Assembly: GCA_009840225.1 (NCBI GenBank)
Contig: VXOE01000017.1
Span: 1 to 47,550 of the forward strand
Length of the DNA: 47,550 bases
DNA from: Caldilineaceae bacterium SB0662_bin_25
Lineage (GTDB): Bacteria > Chloroflexota > Anaerolineae > Caldilineales > Caldilineaceae
Direction of reading: 5' to 3'
In this document: piece by piece, positions 1 to 9,440 of the stretch
How the letters are laid out: each line of letters begins with the position of its first letter
Numbering within the stretch: position 1 is the stretch's first letter
Program-made: the position numbers and the translations under genes
The notes under the pieces: generated by a model
Databases searched by the model: none
Seen by the model: only the letters and a program-made list of their open reading frames with translations
Told to the model about the DNA's origin: nothing

Positions 1-188
1 CCCCGCACAAGGGAGGGCCGACTAGGCCCGACCGCCCAAATGCGAGGAGAGAGTGAAGAGGAGTGAGGAGAGAGAACTGCAGTTTCCTCTGCCTCAGGGT
101 TGATCACGGACAGGTCCTGGTCAGGGCTCTGCCAGAGGATTGCGAGAGTTCACCCCCATTTTGGGATGCACCCGAGGAAAGAAACTGG
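1..188. other. non-coding left edge
   Basis: No credible gene is visible here. The stretch is purine-rich at the start (several GAG/GGAG repeats), and short open frames on both strands lack ribosome binding sites and family features. It probably holds the end of an upstream intergenic region. Confidence 0.4.
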
Positions 189-218
189 TTGGCGCGGCGC
201 GAATCTGAATGCTATACT
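189..218 (+). promoter_or_regulatory. candidate sigma-70 promoter for the PhyH cassette
   Basis: A TTGGCG -35 hexamer at 189-194 and a TATACT -10 hexamer at 213-218 are separated by 18 bp, upstream of the first gene of the forward cassette. Predicted transcription would start near 225, leaving about 150 nt of untranslated leader. The call rests on sequence match alone. Confidence 0.4.
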
Positions 219-374
219 CCAGCGTGCTGAGACAACCAGTCCCCGTTTTCACCAAGGGGCCATCCTTGATCTTTCGAAGTGTTCTACACGCTTCTGGCCG
301 GCGCGACACTGTCTCGGTATCCATGCGCCTGTGCTGCAGGGCGGACACGACCATCTTCCACCGAAAGAGCTAAA

Positions 375-1151
375 ATGAAACTGTCGAAACAGCAACTGAA
401 CCTGTTCCACGATTTCGGATTTCTGATCTTTCGCCGGCTACTGTCTGCGGAGGAGGTGGCGCGGTACAGCCGTGAGTTTAATGCAGGGCTGGACTCCTGG
501 ATTCAGGGCGGCCAGCATGACGGCAAGAGCCGCCATTACGCCTCGCTGATGGAGGAGAAGTCCCCATTCATCGCTGGGTTGGCCCACGATTCTCGTTTTG
601 CCGACGTGGCCGAACAGTTGATGGGTAAGGAAGTGCTGGCTATCGCGGTGGACGGGAACTACCATGTCAGTGACACGCACTGGCACCCCGATACAAGGTC
701 GCTGGACTACATGGCCGTCAAGTTCTGCATCTATCCGGACCCACTTGACGGGGACACGGGCGCCTTGCGCGTCATACCCGGCTCCCACCGCGATCCATTT
801 CACAGCCAGATCAGCCGCGAACCTGAGACCGCGTACAACATTGCCCAGGCCGACGTGCCTGCCTTTACGTTCGAATCGCAGCCGGGCGATGTCCTGGTAT
901 TTAATGTCGCTCTCTGGCATGCTGCATTTGGCGGGGACAATCACCGGAGGCAGGGCGTGGTTGTCTACTATGAGGATCCGGACACGCCGGAGGCGACGGA
1001 AGCCATCCAGGAACAGATGCGAGGTAACCACAGGGCTTTCGCGCAGGCAGGCCGCCCTATGTACGGACCATACTGGCGTTCCATTGACGACGCCCGCCAC
1101 CAACGCTGGCTTCGACGGTTGGGCGAGTTGGATGCTCTGGAAACACACTGA
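375..1151 (+). CDS. phytanoyl-CoA dioxygenase (PhyH) family protein
   Basis: This 258-residue protein belongs to the PhyH branch of Fe(II)/2-oxoglutarate oxygenases, which hydroxylate small substrates in the cytoplasm. The iron-binding facial triad is visible as H94-P-D96 and distal H172 (in 'ALWHAAFGG'), followed by R181/R182, one of which should bind 2-oxoglutarate. The segment around residues 117-128 (GDTGALRVIPGS) is typical of PhyH proteins. The ATG at 375 is chosen because AAAGAG lies about 7 nt upstream and the fold begins there; the frame is open further upstream but that part looks non-coding. It is followed after 18 nt by the VOC gene, so it probably heads an operon with the next four genes. 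The substrate cannot be read from sequence. Confidence 0.88.
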   Translation: MKLSKQQLNLFHDFGFLIFRRLLSAEEVARYSREFNAGLDSWIQGGQHDGKSRHYASLMEEKSPFIAGLAHDSRFADVAEQLMGKEVLAIAVDGNYHVSDTHWHPDTRSLDYMAVKFCIYPDPLDGDTGALRVIPGSHRDPFHSQISREPETAYNIAQADVPAFTFESQPGDVLVFNVALWHAAFGGDNHRRQGVVVYYEDPDTPEATEAIQEQMRGNHRAFAQAGRPMYGPYWRSIDDARHQRWLRRLGELDALETH

Positions 1152-1169
1152 ACAGGGAGGAAGCGCACT

Positions 1170-1643
1170 GTGATCAGCTCAGTCAATGTGATGGACCATA
1201 TTTCCGTTACGGTGAGCGACATGGAACGTTCGCTGGCGTTTTACCGTGACCTGCTGGGGCTGGAACAGATCGAAACTCACCGGCTGGAAGGCGAGACTAT
1301 CTCGAAGATGGCAGGCAAAAACGACGTGATCATGGAGGTTGTGCGTCTGCAGGCTCCGGAATCGCCGGGGATGCTGCTCGACCTGCAAGAATACGTGCAG
1401 CCGGAGGGAAAGGTCTCGGACGGAAAGCTGGGAGATGTGGGCCACTCCCATATCTGTTTTGGCGTTCCGGACATGGCACAGGCCTACCAGGAACTGAAAG
1501 CGGAAGGGGTCAAGTTCGTATCCGAGCCTGTCAGTTTCGATCTCGGTTGGGCCGTTGTCCACGTGGTCTTCTTCGAGGATCCGGACGGCTACATTTTGGA
1601 ACTGATGCAGGTTCCCTACGAGACAAAGGATGGCGAGCATTGA
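1170..1643 (+). CDS. VOC family protein (glyoxalase/dioxygenase fold)
   Basis: The product is 157 residues long and has a vicinal-oxygen-chelate fold, a metal-dependent family including glyoxalase I, epimerases and ring-cleavage dioxygenases. Two beta-alpha-beta modules are visible: the first starts 'VMDHISVTVSDMERSLAFY' and the second 'GHSHICFGVPDMAQAY'. The final strand is 'DPDGYILELMQV'. The His of DHISV, the His of HSHICF and the Glu of ILELMQ are the expected metal ligands. Translation probably starts at GTG 1170, preceded by GGGAGG at 1155-1160 with 9 nt spacing. The 18-nt gap to the PhyH gene and the 38-nt gap to the SDR gene imply co-transcription. The reaction is unknown. Confidence 0.85.
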   Translation: MISSVNVMDHISVTVSDMERSLAFYRDLLGLEQIETHRLEGETISKMAGKNDVIMEVVRLQAPESPGMLLDLQEYVQPEGKVSDGKLGDVGHSHICFGVPDMAQAYQELKAEGVKFVSEPVSFDLGWAVVHVVFFEDPDGYILELMQVPYETKDGEH

Positions 1644-1681
1644 GGCGAATGGTATCAGGGAAATTCTGCGGGAGGTAGCCT

Positions 1682-2479
1682 ATGCCGCGCTACAACCTTG
1701 ACGGTCAGGTCGCGATTGTCACCGGGGCCGGGCGAGGCATCGGACGGGCTATAGCCCTGCGTTTGGCGCGGGAGGGCTGTCTGGTGACGGTTGCAGACCT
1801 GGATGGTGAAACGGCCGCGCAGGTGGCTGCCGAAATTCAGGAGATGGGCGGCCAGTCCTTTGGGCACCAGGCGGACGTGACAAGCAAAACAGAGGTGGAG
1901 CGGATGGTGGCCGAGACCTGCGAGCAGTTGGGGAGCTTGCAGATCCTCGTGAACAACGCCGGCATTGGTGCGGTTGCGCCATTGCTGGAGACGGATGAGA
2001 AAACGTGGGATGCGTTGATGAACGTAAACGCCAAGAGCGTGCTGTTGTGCTCACAAGCAGGGGCGCGCCGGATGATAGAGCAGGGAGTCGGCGGGCGTAT
2101 CATCAACAACGCATCGGGGGCAGGCAAAATCGCGCCGGGCAAAGGCATTCCTTTGGGGGCCTACGCCGCCAGCAAACATGCCGTAGTTGCGCTGACCAAG
2201 CAGATGGGGTTGGAGCTTTCTGAGCACGGAATCCTGGTAAACTGTGTATGCGCCGGCATTGTCGATACGCCGATGTGGGATCTGATCGACCGCGAGACTG
2301 CGGCGCGTCGGGGGGTGGAGATCGGTACCGTAAAGGCGGAAGCGGTCGCCGGCATTCCTGTGGGCCGCATCCAGCAGCCGGAAGATGTCGCCAATGTGGT
2401 TGCTTTCCTGGCTTCTGACGACGCCAGTTACATGACCGGCCAGACGTACAACGTGAGCGGCGGTCTTCTTCCATATTGA
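1682..2479 (+). CDS. short-chain dehydrogenase/reductase (SDR)
   Basis: This 265-residue protein is a classical NAD(P)-dependent SDR oxidoreductase. Visible features are the cofactor motif TGAGRGIG (residues 14-21), NNAG at 91-94, catalytic S145, and the Y161-A-A-S-K165 active-site motif. The C-terminal ending 'YMTGQTYNVSGGLLPY' is the usual SDR nucleotide-side strand. The ATG at 1682 has GGAGG at 1671-1675. A second SDR starts 16 nt downstream. Together with the PhyH and VOC genes this suggests oxidation of a hydroxylated metabolite. Family assignment is secure; substrate is not known. Confidence 0.92.
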   Translation: MPRYNLDGQVAIVTGAGRGIGRAIALRLAREGCLVTVADLDGETAAQVAAEIQEMGGQSFGHQADVTSKTEVERMVAETCEQLGSLQILVNNAGIGAVAPLLETDEKTWDALMNVNAKSVLLCSQAGARRMIEQGVGGRIINNASGAGKIAPGKGIPLGAYAASKHAVVALTKQMGLELSEHGILVNCVCAGIVDTPMWDLIDRETAARRGVEIGTVKAEAVAGIPVGRIQQPEDVANVVAFLASDDASYMTGQTYNVSGGLLPY

Positions 2480-2495
2480 CCTAGGTGCATTCGGA

Positions 2496-3245
2496 ATGGC
2501 ACATCGTTTGCAAGGCAAAGTAGCTGCAATCACGGGCGCGGGCATGGGCCTGGGACAGGCGGTAGCCATGCTGTTCGCGAGCGAGGGCGCACGGGTCGTG
2601 GTGGGGGAGATAGACGAGGAGAAGGGCCAGGAAACGGTAGAACTGATCCAGGCGAAGGGCGGAGAGGCAGCCCTTGTACAGATGGATGTGCGGCTACGGC
2701 AGGATGCGGAACGCCTGACGCGCGACGCGGTAGAGGTATACGGGCGGCTGGATGTTCTGGTCAACAACGTGGGCGTACAGATAAACAAGGATGTGGTCGA
2801 CACCAGTGAAGACGAGTGGGATTTTGTCGTTGACACGAACCTGAAGAGCATGTTTCTGTGTTCTAAATACGCAGTTGCTCAGATGCGTCAACAGGGCGGC
2901 GGCAACATTATCTGCATCTCCTCGCTTTCGGGCCTGGTCGGCAACGGGCTGCAGGCGTCATATAACGCCAGCAAGCATGGCGTTATCGGCCTTGTGCGCT
3001 CTATGGCGGTTGACCATGCAGTTGACAATATCCGCGTGAATGCCGTCTGTCCCGGCTCGATGAACACGCCATTGACAGAAACAATACCTGAAGAAAAACT
3101 GGCGCCTTACCGTGAAGCGAATTTGCTAAAACGATTTGCCGCGCCAAGCGAAATCGCCCCAGCTGCGCTTTTTCTGGCCAGCGATGAAGCCTCTTTCGTT
3201 ACCGGCTCGGTACTTGTGGCCGACGGCGGTTTTACGACTCTTTAA
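2496..3245 (+). CDS. short-chain dehydrogenase/reductase (SDR)
   Basis: A second SDR of 249 residues, distinct from its neighbour. The cofactor motif is TGAGMGLG (13-20), the NNAG position reads NNVG (90-93), and the catalytic residues are S142/S143, Y156 and K160 (YNASK). The C-terminus 'FVTGSVLVADGGFTTL' is canonical. The start ATG at 2496 has only a weak upstream ribosome site, consistent with translational coupling to the SDR 16 nt upstream. It may catalyse a sequential step with the first SDR, but this is inference from position. Confidence 0.92.
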   Translation: MAHRLQGKVAAITGAGMGLGQAVAMLFASEGARVVVGEIDEEKGQETVELIQAKGGEAALVQMDVRLRQDAERLTRDAVEVYGRLDVLVNNVGVQINKDVVDTSEDEWDFVVDTNLKSMFLCSKYAVAQMRQQGGGNIICISSLSGLVGNGLQASYNASKHGVIGLVRSMAVDHAVDNIRVNAVCPGSMNTPLTETIPEEKLAPYREANLLKRFAAPSEIAPAALFLASDEASFVTGSVLVADGGFTTL

Positions 3246-3315
3246 GAATCTGACCAGTCAGAATCCAACCAAGGTGGGCGCCACAGCCTGCCACCATAGC
3301 GCAGGTGATCCCATA

Positions 3316-4299
3316 ATGAAGCAATTGAACGTCATCTTTTTGCCCCATCCGGTCAAAGTCTCGATGTTTAATCCGTGGGGCATGGACGTGGTAAAGGCTG
3401 TCAGCCGCAACCACAACATGCATGTATTGGATTACGACAAACCGTTGGCGCCCCAATTCGAAGGCATGGATGCAGTCATAGACCACGGCGGTTCGGCTGG
3501 CACGCGCGAAATGGTGGACGCTGCCACCGACGCACGCCTGTGGCAGATCCTGGGGACGGGCTTCGATCACTTCGACCTGGATTACTGGAAGACAACGGGC
3601 ATTCCGGTGGCCAACTGCCCAGGGGCGTTCAGTGCGGTAGCGCTGGCCGAGACCGCGATGATGTTCATTCTGATGTTAACGCGCCGCTATCCGGAAGCGC
3701 GCACACTTCTGGACGAAGGTGAACTATACGAGCCGATGGGCCTGGAATTAGAAGGGCAGCAGCTGGGCATCATCGGCTTTGGGGCCAGCGGCATTGAGCT
3801 GGCACGTCGCGCGATGCCATTCGGGATGAAAATCGCGGCCATCGACATACGGGAGGTGAGCGACGGGGAGCGGCAGGAGTTCGGCCTCTCGTTTGTGGGC
3901 ACGCCCGACGACCTCGAAAAGGTAGTTGCCGAATCGGACATCCTATCTCTTCACTTGCACTTGAACAGCGAGACCCATCACATTATCGATGCCCGTATGC
4001 TAGGCCTGATGAAGCCGACGGCCTACATAATCAACGTCGCACGCGGCGCGTTAATCGATGAACAGGCGCTGACAAAGGCCCTTCTCGACGGCAGACTGGG
4101 CGGCGCCGGAATCGATGCGTATAGCCAGGAGCCCCCAGACCTCAGTTCGCCATTCTTCAAGTTGCCGAACGTCATTGCGACGCCTCATACGGCAGGGGTC
4201 ACCGACGGCACGTCCCGTAAACGAGCGCAGTGCGCCGCCGACAATGTGGACCGGGTAGCCGCCGGTCTTGAGCCACTCTACCGGATCGATCTGGAGTAG
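3316..4299 (+). CDS. D-isomer-specific 2-hydroxyacid dehydrogenase family protein
   Basis: This 327-residue protein resembles phosphoglycerate dehydrogenase and glyoxylate/hydroxypyruvate reductases, which interconvert 2-hydroxy and 2-oxo acids with NAD(P)H. The Rossmann motif is GFGASG (154-159). The catalytic triad of the family is visible: R243 in 'INVARGALID', E272 in 'YSQEPPD', and H291 in 'TPHTAG'. The frame runs open upstream to 3136 inside the preceding SDR gene, but ATG 3316 is preferred because AGGTGA lies 7 nt upstream and the substrate domain begins there. It lies 70 nt after the second SDR and probably ends the cassette. No ACT domain is present, arguing against biosynthetic SerA. 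Confidence 0.88.
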   Translation: MKQLNVIFLPHPVKVSMFNPWGMDVVKAVSRNHNMHVLDYDKPLAPQFEGMDAVIDHGGSAGTREMVDAATDARLWQILGTGFDHFDLDYWKTTGIPVANCPGAFSAVALAETAMMFILMLTRRYPEARTLLDEGELYEPMGLELEGQQLGIIGFGASGIELARRAMPFGMKIAAIDIREVSDGERQEFGLSFVGTPDDLEKVVAESDILSLHLHLNSETHHIIDARMLGLMKPTAYIINVARGALIDEQALTKALLDGRLGGAGIDAYSQEPPDLSSPFFKLPNVIATPHTAGVTDGTSRKRAQCAADNVDRVAAGLEPLYRIDLE

Positions 4300-4418
4300 T
4301 AGGGCAGCAACTCCACTCGCGGGCTACAGATCCCATACTACCATTGCAAAAGGCCGCGTTTGTGCAGCCAAAGGCTTGGTCCGCCCTTCCGTAGACTTTC
4401 AGAAGCCGCCCCAAGGGA

Positions 4419-5276
4419 ATGTCACATTTCATGTTGACCCGGCGCAGGTTCCTGCAATTGGCCGGCTCCGCGGCGTTGGCCGGCGCTGCCGGCCTCGGAT
4501 ACGGAGGTTTGCTGGAGCGGTCATGGGTCGACGTTGAAGAGAGGACGTTCCGTCTCCAGCGTCTGGCGGAGCGACTGTCTGGCTTACGCATCGCCCAGCT
4601 CTCTGACATTCATCTCAGCCGTTTCACTGCGGTGGAACAGTTGATTGCTGCAGTCTCCCGTGTCAATGAATTGCAGCCCGACATTGTTGTATTTACGGGC
4701 GACTACGTAGGGCACGAGCCCCGTTTTGCAGCTGGTCTGATCGAGCCTTTGCGCATGCTGGAGCCTCCTGCCTATGCGGTGTACGGCAACCACGATCTGT
4801 GGACCGATCGCGAAGCTGTGGGAGCCGCTCTGGCCGAGACGCCGGTTACACTCTTGGTCAATCAGAGCCGGGAGGCCGCGCCTGGTCTCATCATCGCTGG
4901 GCTGGACGACGCCTGGTCGGGACATCCCCGCCCGCAACTTGCATTGGCAGGCTCTCCGGTAGACTACACGAGGCTACTGCTTTGCCACGAGCCCGACTAC
5001 TTCGATACCATTCGTAGGGAGAATCTGCCGGTCGCCCTGCAACTAAGCGGGCACAGCCACGGCGGGCAGGTCCGGTTGCCAACAACGCGCCCTGACGGCA
5101 AGGGTTTGGCGACGCGTGCGCCGCTACTGCCGCACATGGCAACCAAATACCCCATAGGGCACTACCACGTTAGAAATTACCAACTCTATACCAACCGAGG
5201 GCTGGGCGTCTGGCCTCTCCCCTTCCGTTTCAACTGCCGGCCGGAGATCACGCTTCTTACCCTGCGGCCGGCCTGA
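4419..5276 (+). CDS. Tat-exported metallophosphoesterase
   Basis: The 285-residue product is a calcineurin-like phosphoesterase. All metal-binding blocks are present: D63-I-H65, GD at 94-95, GNHD (123-126), H190 and GHSH (211-214). The N-terminus carries a twin-arginine signal (TRRRFLQLAG followed by an Ala/Gly-rich hydrophobic stretch to about residue 30), so the enzyme should be folded in the cytoplasm and exported. It resembles the YkuE/YaeI-like group. An in-frame ATG at 4431 gives the more usual MLTRRRF start; the AAGGG at 4413-4417 sits too close to 4419 and somewhat far from 4431, so the exact start is open. The substrate may be a phospholipid or nucleotide diester but is unproven. Confidence 0.88.
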   Translation: MSHFMLTRRRFLQLAGSAALAGAAGLGYGGLLERSWVDVEERTFRLQRLAERLSGLRIAQLSDIHLSRFTAVEQLIAAVSRVNELQPDIVVFTGDYVGHEPRFAAGLIEPLRMLEPPAYAVYGNHDLWTDREAVGAALAETPVTLLVNQSREAAPGLIIAGLDDAWSGHPRPQLALAGSPVDYTRLLLCHEPDYFDTIRRENLPVALQLSGHSHGGQVRLPTTRPDGKGLATRAPLLPHMATKYPIGHYHVRNYQLYTNRGLGVWPLPFRFNCRPEITLLTLRPA

Positions 5277-5385
5277 AAGGTGGATGCAGTCTTACTGCAT
5301 GTATAGCGCTGCTGCGGCACAATGAAAGTACATTTCGGTTACGTGTTTGCGTTTAGAGTAGGGGCATAGCCTGTATCCGAACTAT

Positions 5386-5414
5386 TTGACGCTGTGATTT
5401 CCCTATGCTAGACT
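5386..5414 (+). promoter_or_regulatory. candidate sigma-70 promoter of ftsH
   Basis: TTGACG at 5386-5391 and TAGACT at 5409-5414 are spaced by 17 bp in the 231-nt gap before ftsH. Predicted transcription would start near 5421. The rest of the gap (5277-5507) shows no gene. Confidence 0.45.
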
Positions 5415-5507
5415 TCCCGCGGGGCGGTGGAGGGTCCTAATCGGACGTAAAGGCCTAAGAAGTCGATTTGGCTGACTGTTCGGACCCCGCGGACCCTAAG
5501 AGGAGCT

Positions 5508-7472
5508 ATGGATTCCAAACGAGTTCGAAACGGCATGATCTACTTCCTTTTGGTTGTAGCTCTCGGCGCGTTTCTCTATATCGTTCTGAGTAACCAGGGC
5601 AACAATATTTCGGCGACCGTTTCCATCGCCGAGATCGCGTCCCTGGTACGCGGCGGCAACGTTCAAGAGATTCACGTTGACGGTGACGAAGTATTCGCTT
5701 ATTCGGGCGGCAAGCTCATTGGTTCGCGTAAAGAGACCGGAATCGGATTGGTCGAAACGCTTGAGAATCTGGGCGTCACCGAAGACCAGCTTTCCGCCGT
5801 CAATGTGCAGATCGAAGCGCCGAGTGGGTGGGAGGTGTACGGTAGCATTCTGCTCGCCCTGTTGCCCATCTTGCTGATTGCGGTCTTTTTCATCTTTATT
5901 TTGCGCCAGGCCCAAGGCGCCGGCAATCAGGCCTTTAGCTTCAGCAAGAGCAAGGCGCGCATGTTCACGGGTGACAAACCTACTGTCAACTTCGGGGACG
6001 TGGCAGGCAATGAAGAGGCCCGACAGGACCTGGAGGAGGTGGTTGATTTCCTCAAAGAGCCGCAGAAGTTCGCGTCTCTCGGCGCCCGCATTCCCAAGGG
6101 CGTGTTGCTCGTCGGGCCGCCCGGAACCGGCAAGACGTTGATGGCGAAGGCGGTTTCCGGTGAAGCAGGTGTCCCTTTCTTCAACATAAGCGGCTCCGAG
6201 TTTGTGGAAATGTTTGTTGGCGTCGGGGCCAGCCGCGTTCGAGACCTGTTCGAGCAGGCCAAGAAGAACTCTCCTTGCATCATTTTCATCGACGAGATCG
6301 ACGCTGTGGGCCGACATCGGGGCGCAGGTCTGGGCGGCTCCCACGATGAACGCGAGCAGACTCTCAACCAGATCCTGGTTGAGATGGATGGCTTTGACAC
6401 CGATGTAAACATAATCATCATCGCCGCAACCAACAGGCCGGATATCCTGGATCCGGCGCTGTTGCGGCCCGGCCGCTTCGACCGGCGGGTAATGATGGAT
6501 TCTCCCGACGTAAAGGGCCGGCGTCAGATCCTGGATGTCCACGTGAAAGGCAAGCCTCTGGCAACCGACATCGATTTGGAAGTGGTTGCCAAGCAGACGC
6601 CCGGGTTTGTGGGCGCCGACATCGAGAATCTGGTCAATGAAGCGGCGATCTTGGCTGCCCGCCGCAATCGACGTTCGATTGGCCTGGCTGAATTTCAGGA
6701 AGCGATCGAGCGAGTTATTGCCGGCCCGGAACGGCGCAGCCGGGTAATGTCTCCAAAGGAAAAGGAGATCATCGCCTATCATGAAGCCGGACATGCCGTG
6801 GCGATGCACGTGCTTCCCAGACATGACCCTGTACATAAGGTGACGATCGTTCCCAGGGGCATGGCAGGCGGCTATACGATGCCCTTGCCGGAGGAAGAGT
6901 CCAACCTGAGCACAAGAGACAAGTTCCGTGATGAACTTGCGGCGCTTTTGGGGGGACGGGTCGCAGAGGAGATTCGCTTCGAGGATATCACAACCGGGGC
7001 CAGCAACGACCTCGAACGCGTGACGAACATGGCGCGTTTGATGATTACCCAGTGGGGCATGAGCGAGACGCTTGGCCCGGTACAATACGGTGAACGCGAA
7101 GAGATGGTATTTCTGGGGCGGGGCATCGCCGAGACTCGCAATTACAGCGACAAGGTTGCGCAGGAGATCGATGAAGAGGTTCGCAATCTGGTGGACGAGG
7201 CGCACCGCCGCTGCCACGAGATCCTGACTTCCTATGAGGACCGCCTTGACGCTGTGGCGGCGGCTCTGCTGGAGCAGGAAACTTTGCATGCTGCGGAGTT
7301 CGAGGCCATCATGCGCGGCGAAGACCCATTCCAATCGCTTGACGACATCGAGACAAGACAGACCAGCGGCACACCAACCTCTGAAAGGGACGGCAGCGAA
7401 AGGTCGCAGGAGGAGGATAGCCGTGACCAGGGCCTGGACTTGAGCGGGGGGACATTGCCCGCACCGGCTTGA
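5508..7472 (+). CDS. ftsH: ATP-dependent zinc metalloprotease FtsH
   Basis: FtsH is a membrane-anchored AAA+ protease that degrades misfolded membrane proteins and short-lived regulators. The 654-residue product shows the full architecture: first membrane segment at about 10-28, an extracytoplasmic domain, second membrane segment at about 111-133, Walker A GPPGTGKT (203-210), Walker B IIFIDEID (258-265), second region of homology near 308-326, and the zinc site HEAGH (425-429). The Asp in '[16 protein letters not shown]' should be the third zinc ligand. The acidic, low-complexity C-terminal tail is typical and variable. AGGAG at 5501-5505 lies just before the ATG. It appears to be a single-gene transcript, with a promoter in front and a hairpin after. 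Confidence 0.97.
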   Translation: MDSKRVRNGMIYFLLVVALGAFLYIVLSNQGNNISATVSIAEIASLVRGGNVQEIHVDGDEVFAYSGGKLIGSRKETGIGLVETLENLGVTEDQLSAVNVQIEAPSGWEVYGSILLALLPILLIAVFFIFILRQAQGAGNQAFSFSKSKARMFTGDKPTVNFGDVAGNEEARQDLEEVVDFLKEPQKFASLGARIPKGVLLVGPPGTGKTLMAKAVSGEAGVPFFNISGSEFVEMFVGVGASRVRDLFEQAKKNSPCIIFIDEIDAVGRHRGAGLGGSHDEREQTLNQILVEMDGFDTDVNIIIIAATNRPDILDPALLRPGRFDRRVMMDSPDVKGRRQILDVHVKGKPLATDIDLEVVAKQTPGFVGADIENLVNEAAILAARRNRRSIGLAEFQEAIERVIAGPERRSRVMSPKEKEIIAYHEAGHAVAMHVLPRHDPVHKVTIVPRGMAGGYTMPLPEEESNLSTRDKFRDELAALLGGRVAEEIRFEDITTGASNDLERVTNMARLMITQWGMSETLGPVQYGEREEMVFLGRGIAETRNYSDKVAQEIDEEVRNLVDEAHRRCHEILTSYEDRLDAVAAALLEQETLHAAEFEAIMRGEDPFQSLDDIETRQTSGTPTSERDGSERSQEEDSRDQGLDLSGGTLPAPA

Positions 7473-7522
7473 CAGGGCCGCTTCGCACGTAACCAGACCA
7501 GCTTGACCCTGCTGTTGCCTGG

Positions 7523-7548
7523 CCTCGTCCAGTTGGGCGAGGTCTTCT
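7523..7548 (+). terminator. candidate terminator after ftsH
   Basis: An 8-bp hairpin (CCTCGTCC at 7523-7530, GGGCGAGG at 7535-7542, one G-U pair, 4-nt loop AGTT) is followed by a short T-rich stretch TCTTCT. The U tract is weak, so termination could be partial. Confidence 0.4.
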
Positions 7549-7597
7549 CACATAGTTCACTCCTCTGACCCGTCAGATTGCAGGCACAGACTAAATC

Positions 7598-8359
7598 GTG
7601 TCCCGTCTGCTATATCACCTCGACCGTATGATCCTTGCCGGAACACCGGCCGTCCGCTGGATAGACGGCCTGCTTCTGGTCGTCGGCGCGATGGGCGGTT
7701 TTGGATTCGTACCCGGTGGATTCTTCACGACGGGGATATGCCTTGTGCTGTTCGTATCCTTCATCTGGCTTCGCCGCCACTGGCGCAGCCGGGACTACGT
7801 ACAGTTTCGCGAATTGGCGACGCCTTCCGTCACCCCACAACCTTTAGCCCCAAAGGACAGCGTGCCGATCCACGCCAGCGGCTACTTCTCGGTCGAGGAA
7901 AAGAGCGAACGATTTACCTGGTTACAAGGGTATTTCCGCACGTTTGCGACTCGGGAACACGCTGTCATCTGTCTGGTACAGCCGAAACGCTTTCTGCTGG
8001 CTGAGTGGCCCGAAAAAGACGTTGGTATGTGGTACGTCTTCTTCTTCGCCAAGTCTGTCCGCAGCGTCCGATACGGCATGGTCAGTTACGGAAGAGTGAC
8101 GCAAACTTGCCTGGCTATCGAACATGAGATTCTCATCCCCAAGAAAGGGCGCTTCAGTAGAGAACGTACGGTACAGGAAACTGTTTTGCTAGCATCACCG
8201 ACTGAAGAGGATACGCGCCGAATCCTGGCGGACCTTCTCCATGACAGGGAAGCCAAGAAAGAAGAGGCGACGGCGCCTGAGAAGCCCAGTCACCAGCCCG
8301 ACCCGGCCCACAACGGACAGGTGAAGATCCCCATGGGTGAAACCCGCCGCCTGGACTGA
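7598..8359 (+). CDS. small membrane protein of unknown function
   Basis: I do not recognise this 253-residue protein. Its N-terminal 60 residues contain two hydrophobic segments (about 24-35 and 40-57) around a Gly-rich turn, so it is likely membrane-anchored. The middle region (about 100-215) reads as a compact soluble domain with many aromatic residues, and the C-terminal 35 residues are charged and probably disordered. GTG at 7598 is used as the start; an ATG at 7628 would also keep both membrane segments. It lies 27 nt upstream of the dCMP deaminase gene and may be co-transcribed with it. No catalytic motif is apparent. Confidence 0.7.
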   Translation: MSRLLYHLDRMILAGTPAVRWIDGLLLVVGAMGGFGFVPGGFFTTGICLVLFVSFIWLRRHWRSRDYVQFRELATPSVTPQPLAPKDSVPIHASGYFSVEEKSERFTWLQGYFRTFATREHAVICLVQPKRFLLAEWPEKDVGMWYVFFFAKSVRSVRYGMVSYGRVTQTCLAIEHEILIPKKGRFSRERTVQETVLLASPTEEDTRRILADLLHDREAKKEEATAPEKPSHQPDPAHNGQVKIPMGETRRLD

Positions 8360-8392
8360 TGCAGTCAAGGGCCAGGTAGTTCAACGTTGAGC

Positions 8393-8857
8393 ATGACCCC
8401 GTCGCAAGCAGATCGCCCAACGTGGGATGAGTATTTCCTTCATATCGCCTTCACCGTGGCCACACGCAGCACCTGTGATCGTGCCCACGTGGGCGCTGTC
8501 ATCGTCCGCGACAGACGCATCCTGACAACGGGCTACAATGGTGCGCCAACCGGTCTGCCGCACTGTGATGATGTCGGGCACCTGATGATCGACGGCCACT
8601 GTCTGCGTCCTCTTCACGCTGAACAAAACGCCATCATCCAGGCAGCGCTCCACGGCGTGGGTACCGCCGGCAGCATGATCTATGTGACCCACCAACCTTG
8701 CATCACCTGCGCCAAGATGATCATCAATGCGGGTATAGAAAGAGTCGTTTACGTCGGCACTTACCCGGACGAGAACAGTCGTCTTTTTCTGCAGGAGGCG
8801 GGCGTTTCTCTTGTCCAGATGCCCGCGCCCAAACCTCGAAACGAAAGCCCCAAGTAG
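8393..8857 (+). CDS. dCMP deaminase family protein (ComEB-like)
   Basis: Cytidine/deoxycytidylate deaminase-type zinc enzyme of 154 residues. The catalytic zinc site is complete: H75-A-E77 and PCxxC (C103, C106). The upstream '[13 protein letters not shown]' segment and a Cys/His-containing insert ([13 protein letters not shown]) match dCMP deaminases of the ComEB type, which make dUMP for thymidylate synthesis. ATG at 8393 is chosen; a TTG two codons upstream (8387) is better spaced from the AGGT at about 8374 and could be used instead. It follows the unknown membrane protein closely and precedes the long trp leader. Confidence 0.88.
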   Translation: MTPSQADRPTWDEYFLHIAFTVATRSTCDRAHVGAVIVRDRRILTTGYNGAPTGLPHCDDVGHLMIDGHCLRPLHAEQNAIIQAALHGVGTAGSMIYVTHQPCITCAKMIINAGIERVVYVGTYPDENSRLFLQEAGVSLVQMPAPKPRNESPK

Positions 8858-9113
8858 CAGAATGACTGCGCTGCCTAGAAGTAGGGCAACGTCTGGACAG
8901 TCCCTCGTGTTCTCTCGTAGATTTCTCGTCAGACGTTGATAGGAGCGTCCTTCAGTCCGGGGCGCCGCTCCACCCCCTCTAATTCCGGTAATTCAGGCAG
9001 ATCCTACTTATCTCGGCCCAGACCCTGATTCCACATTCTGTCTGACCACAACTGTGTCATCAGTGGGTCGTCCAGCCCTCTACAGTGAGTTACGACACAA
9101 CTGCCACTGAGAA
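8858..9113. other. intergenic region upstream of the trp promoter
   Basis: About 255 nt without a convincing gene or strong terminator hairpin separates the deaminase gene from the trp promoter. Short open frames have no supporting features. Confidence 0.4.
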
Positions 9114-9142
9114 TTGACAGTCTGTACCTATTGAGATATATT
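9114..9142 (+). promoter_or_regulatory. promoter of the trp/aro forward operon
   Basis: A perfect -35 TTGACA (9114-9119) and a -10 TATATT (9137-9142, one mismatch to consensus) are separated by exactly 17 bp. Predicted transcription would begin near 9149, just before T-box Stem I. This is one of the best promoter matches in the window. Confidence 0.75.
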
Positions 9143-9440
9143 CGATTGCAACAACTGAACAGTAATGACTGTGAACCGGAATAGTAGCGCTCAGAGCGGG
9201 CACCAGAGAGTCTCGGACAGGTGGAAGCGGGACAGCGGCGCAGAGTGTGAATGGACCGGGGAGTTGGACGGCGAACTGTGGACACGTACCGAAATTGGGG
9301 CCATTTGGCTTCCCAGTAAAGTGAAGTGCCACGTACTAGCTGGATCCGGAGACGCCACCGTTATCAGGGCGCTGCAGTTCAGACAGATGCGCCGCGAGGC
9401 GAGATCGTCTGAGTGCGATGAGTGAGACTGGTGCGAGCAT

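Noticed and set aside
279-374. N-terminal extension of the PhyH gene from an earlier start
   Set aside because: The extra 32 residues do not look like protein of the family and ATG 375 has a good ribosome site.
5404-5409. TATGCT as the ftsH -10 element
   Set aside because: Its distance from TTGACG is only 12 bp; TAGACT at 5409 gives the correct 17 bp spacing.
5496-7334. A 612-codon open frame on the minus strand opposite ftsH
   Set aside because: It is the antisense shadow of a clear FtsH gene, has no recognisable domain and no ribosome site.
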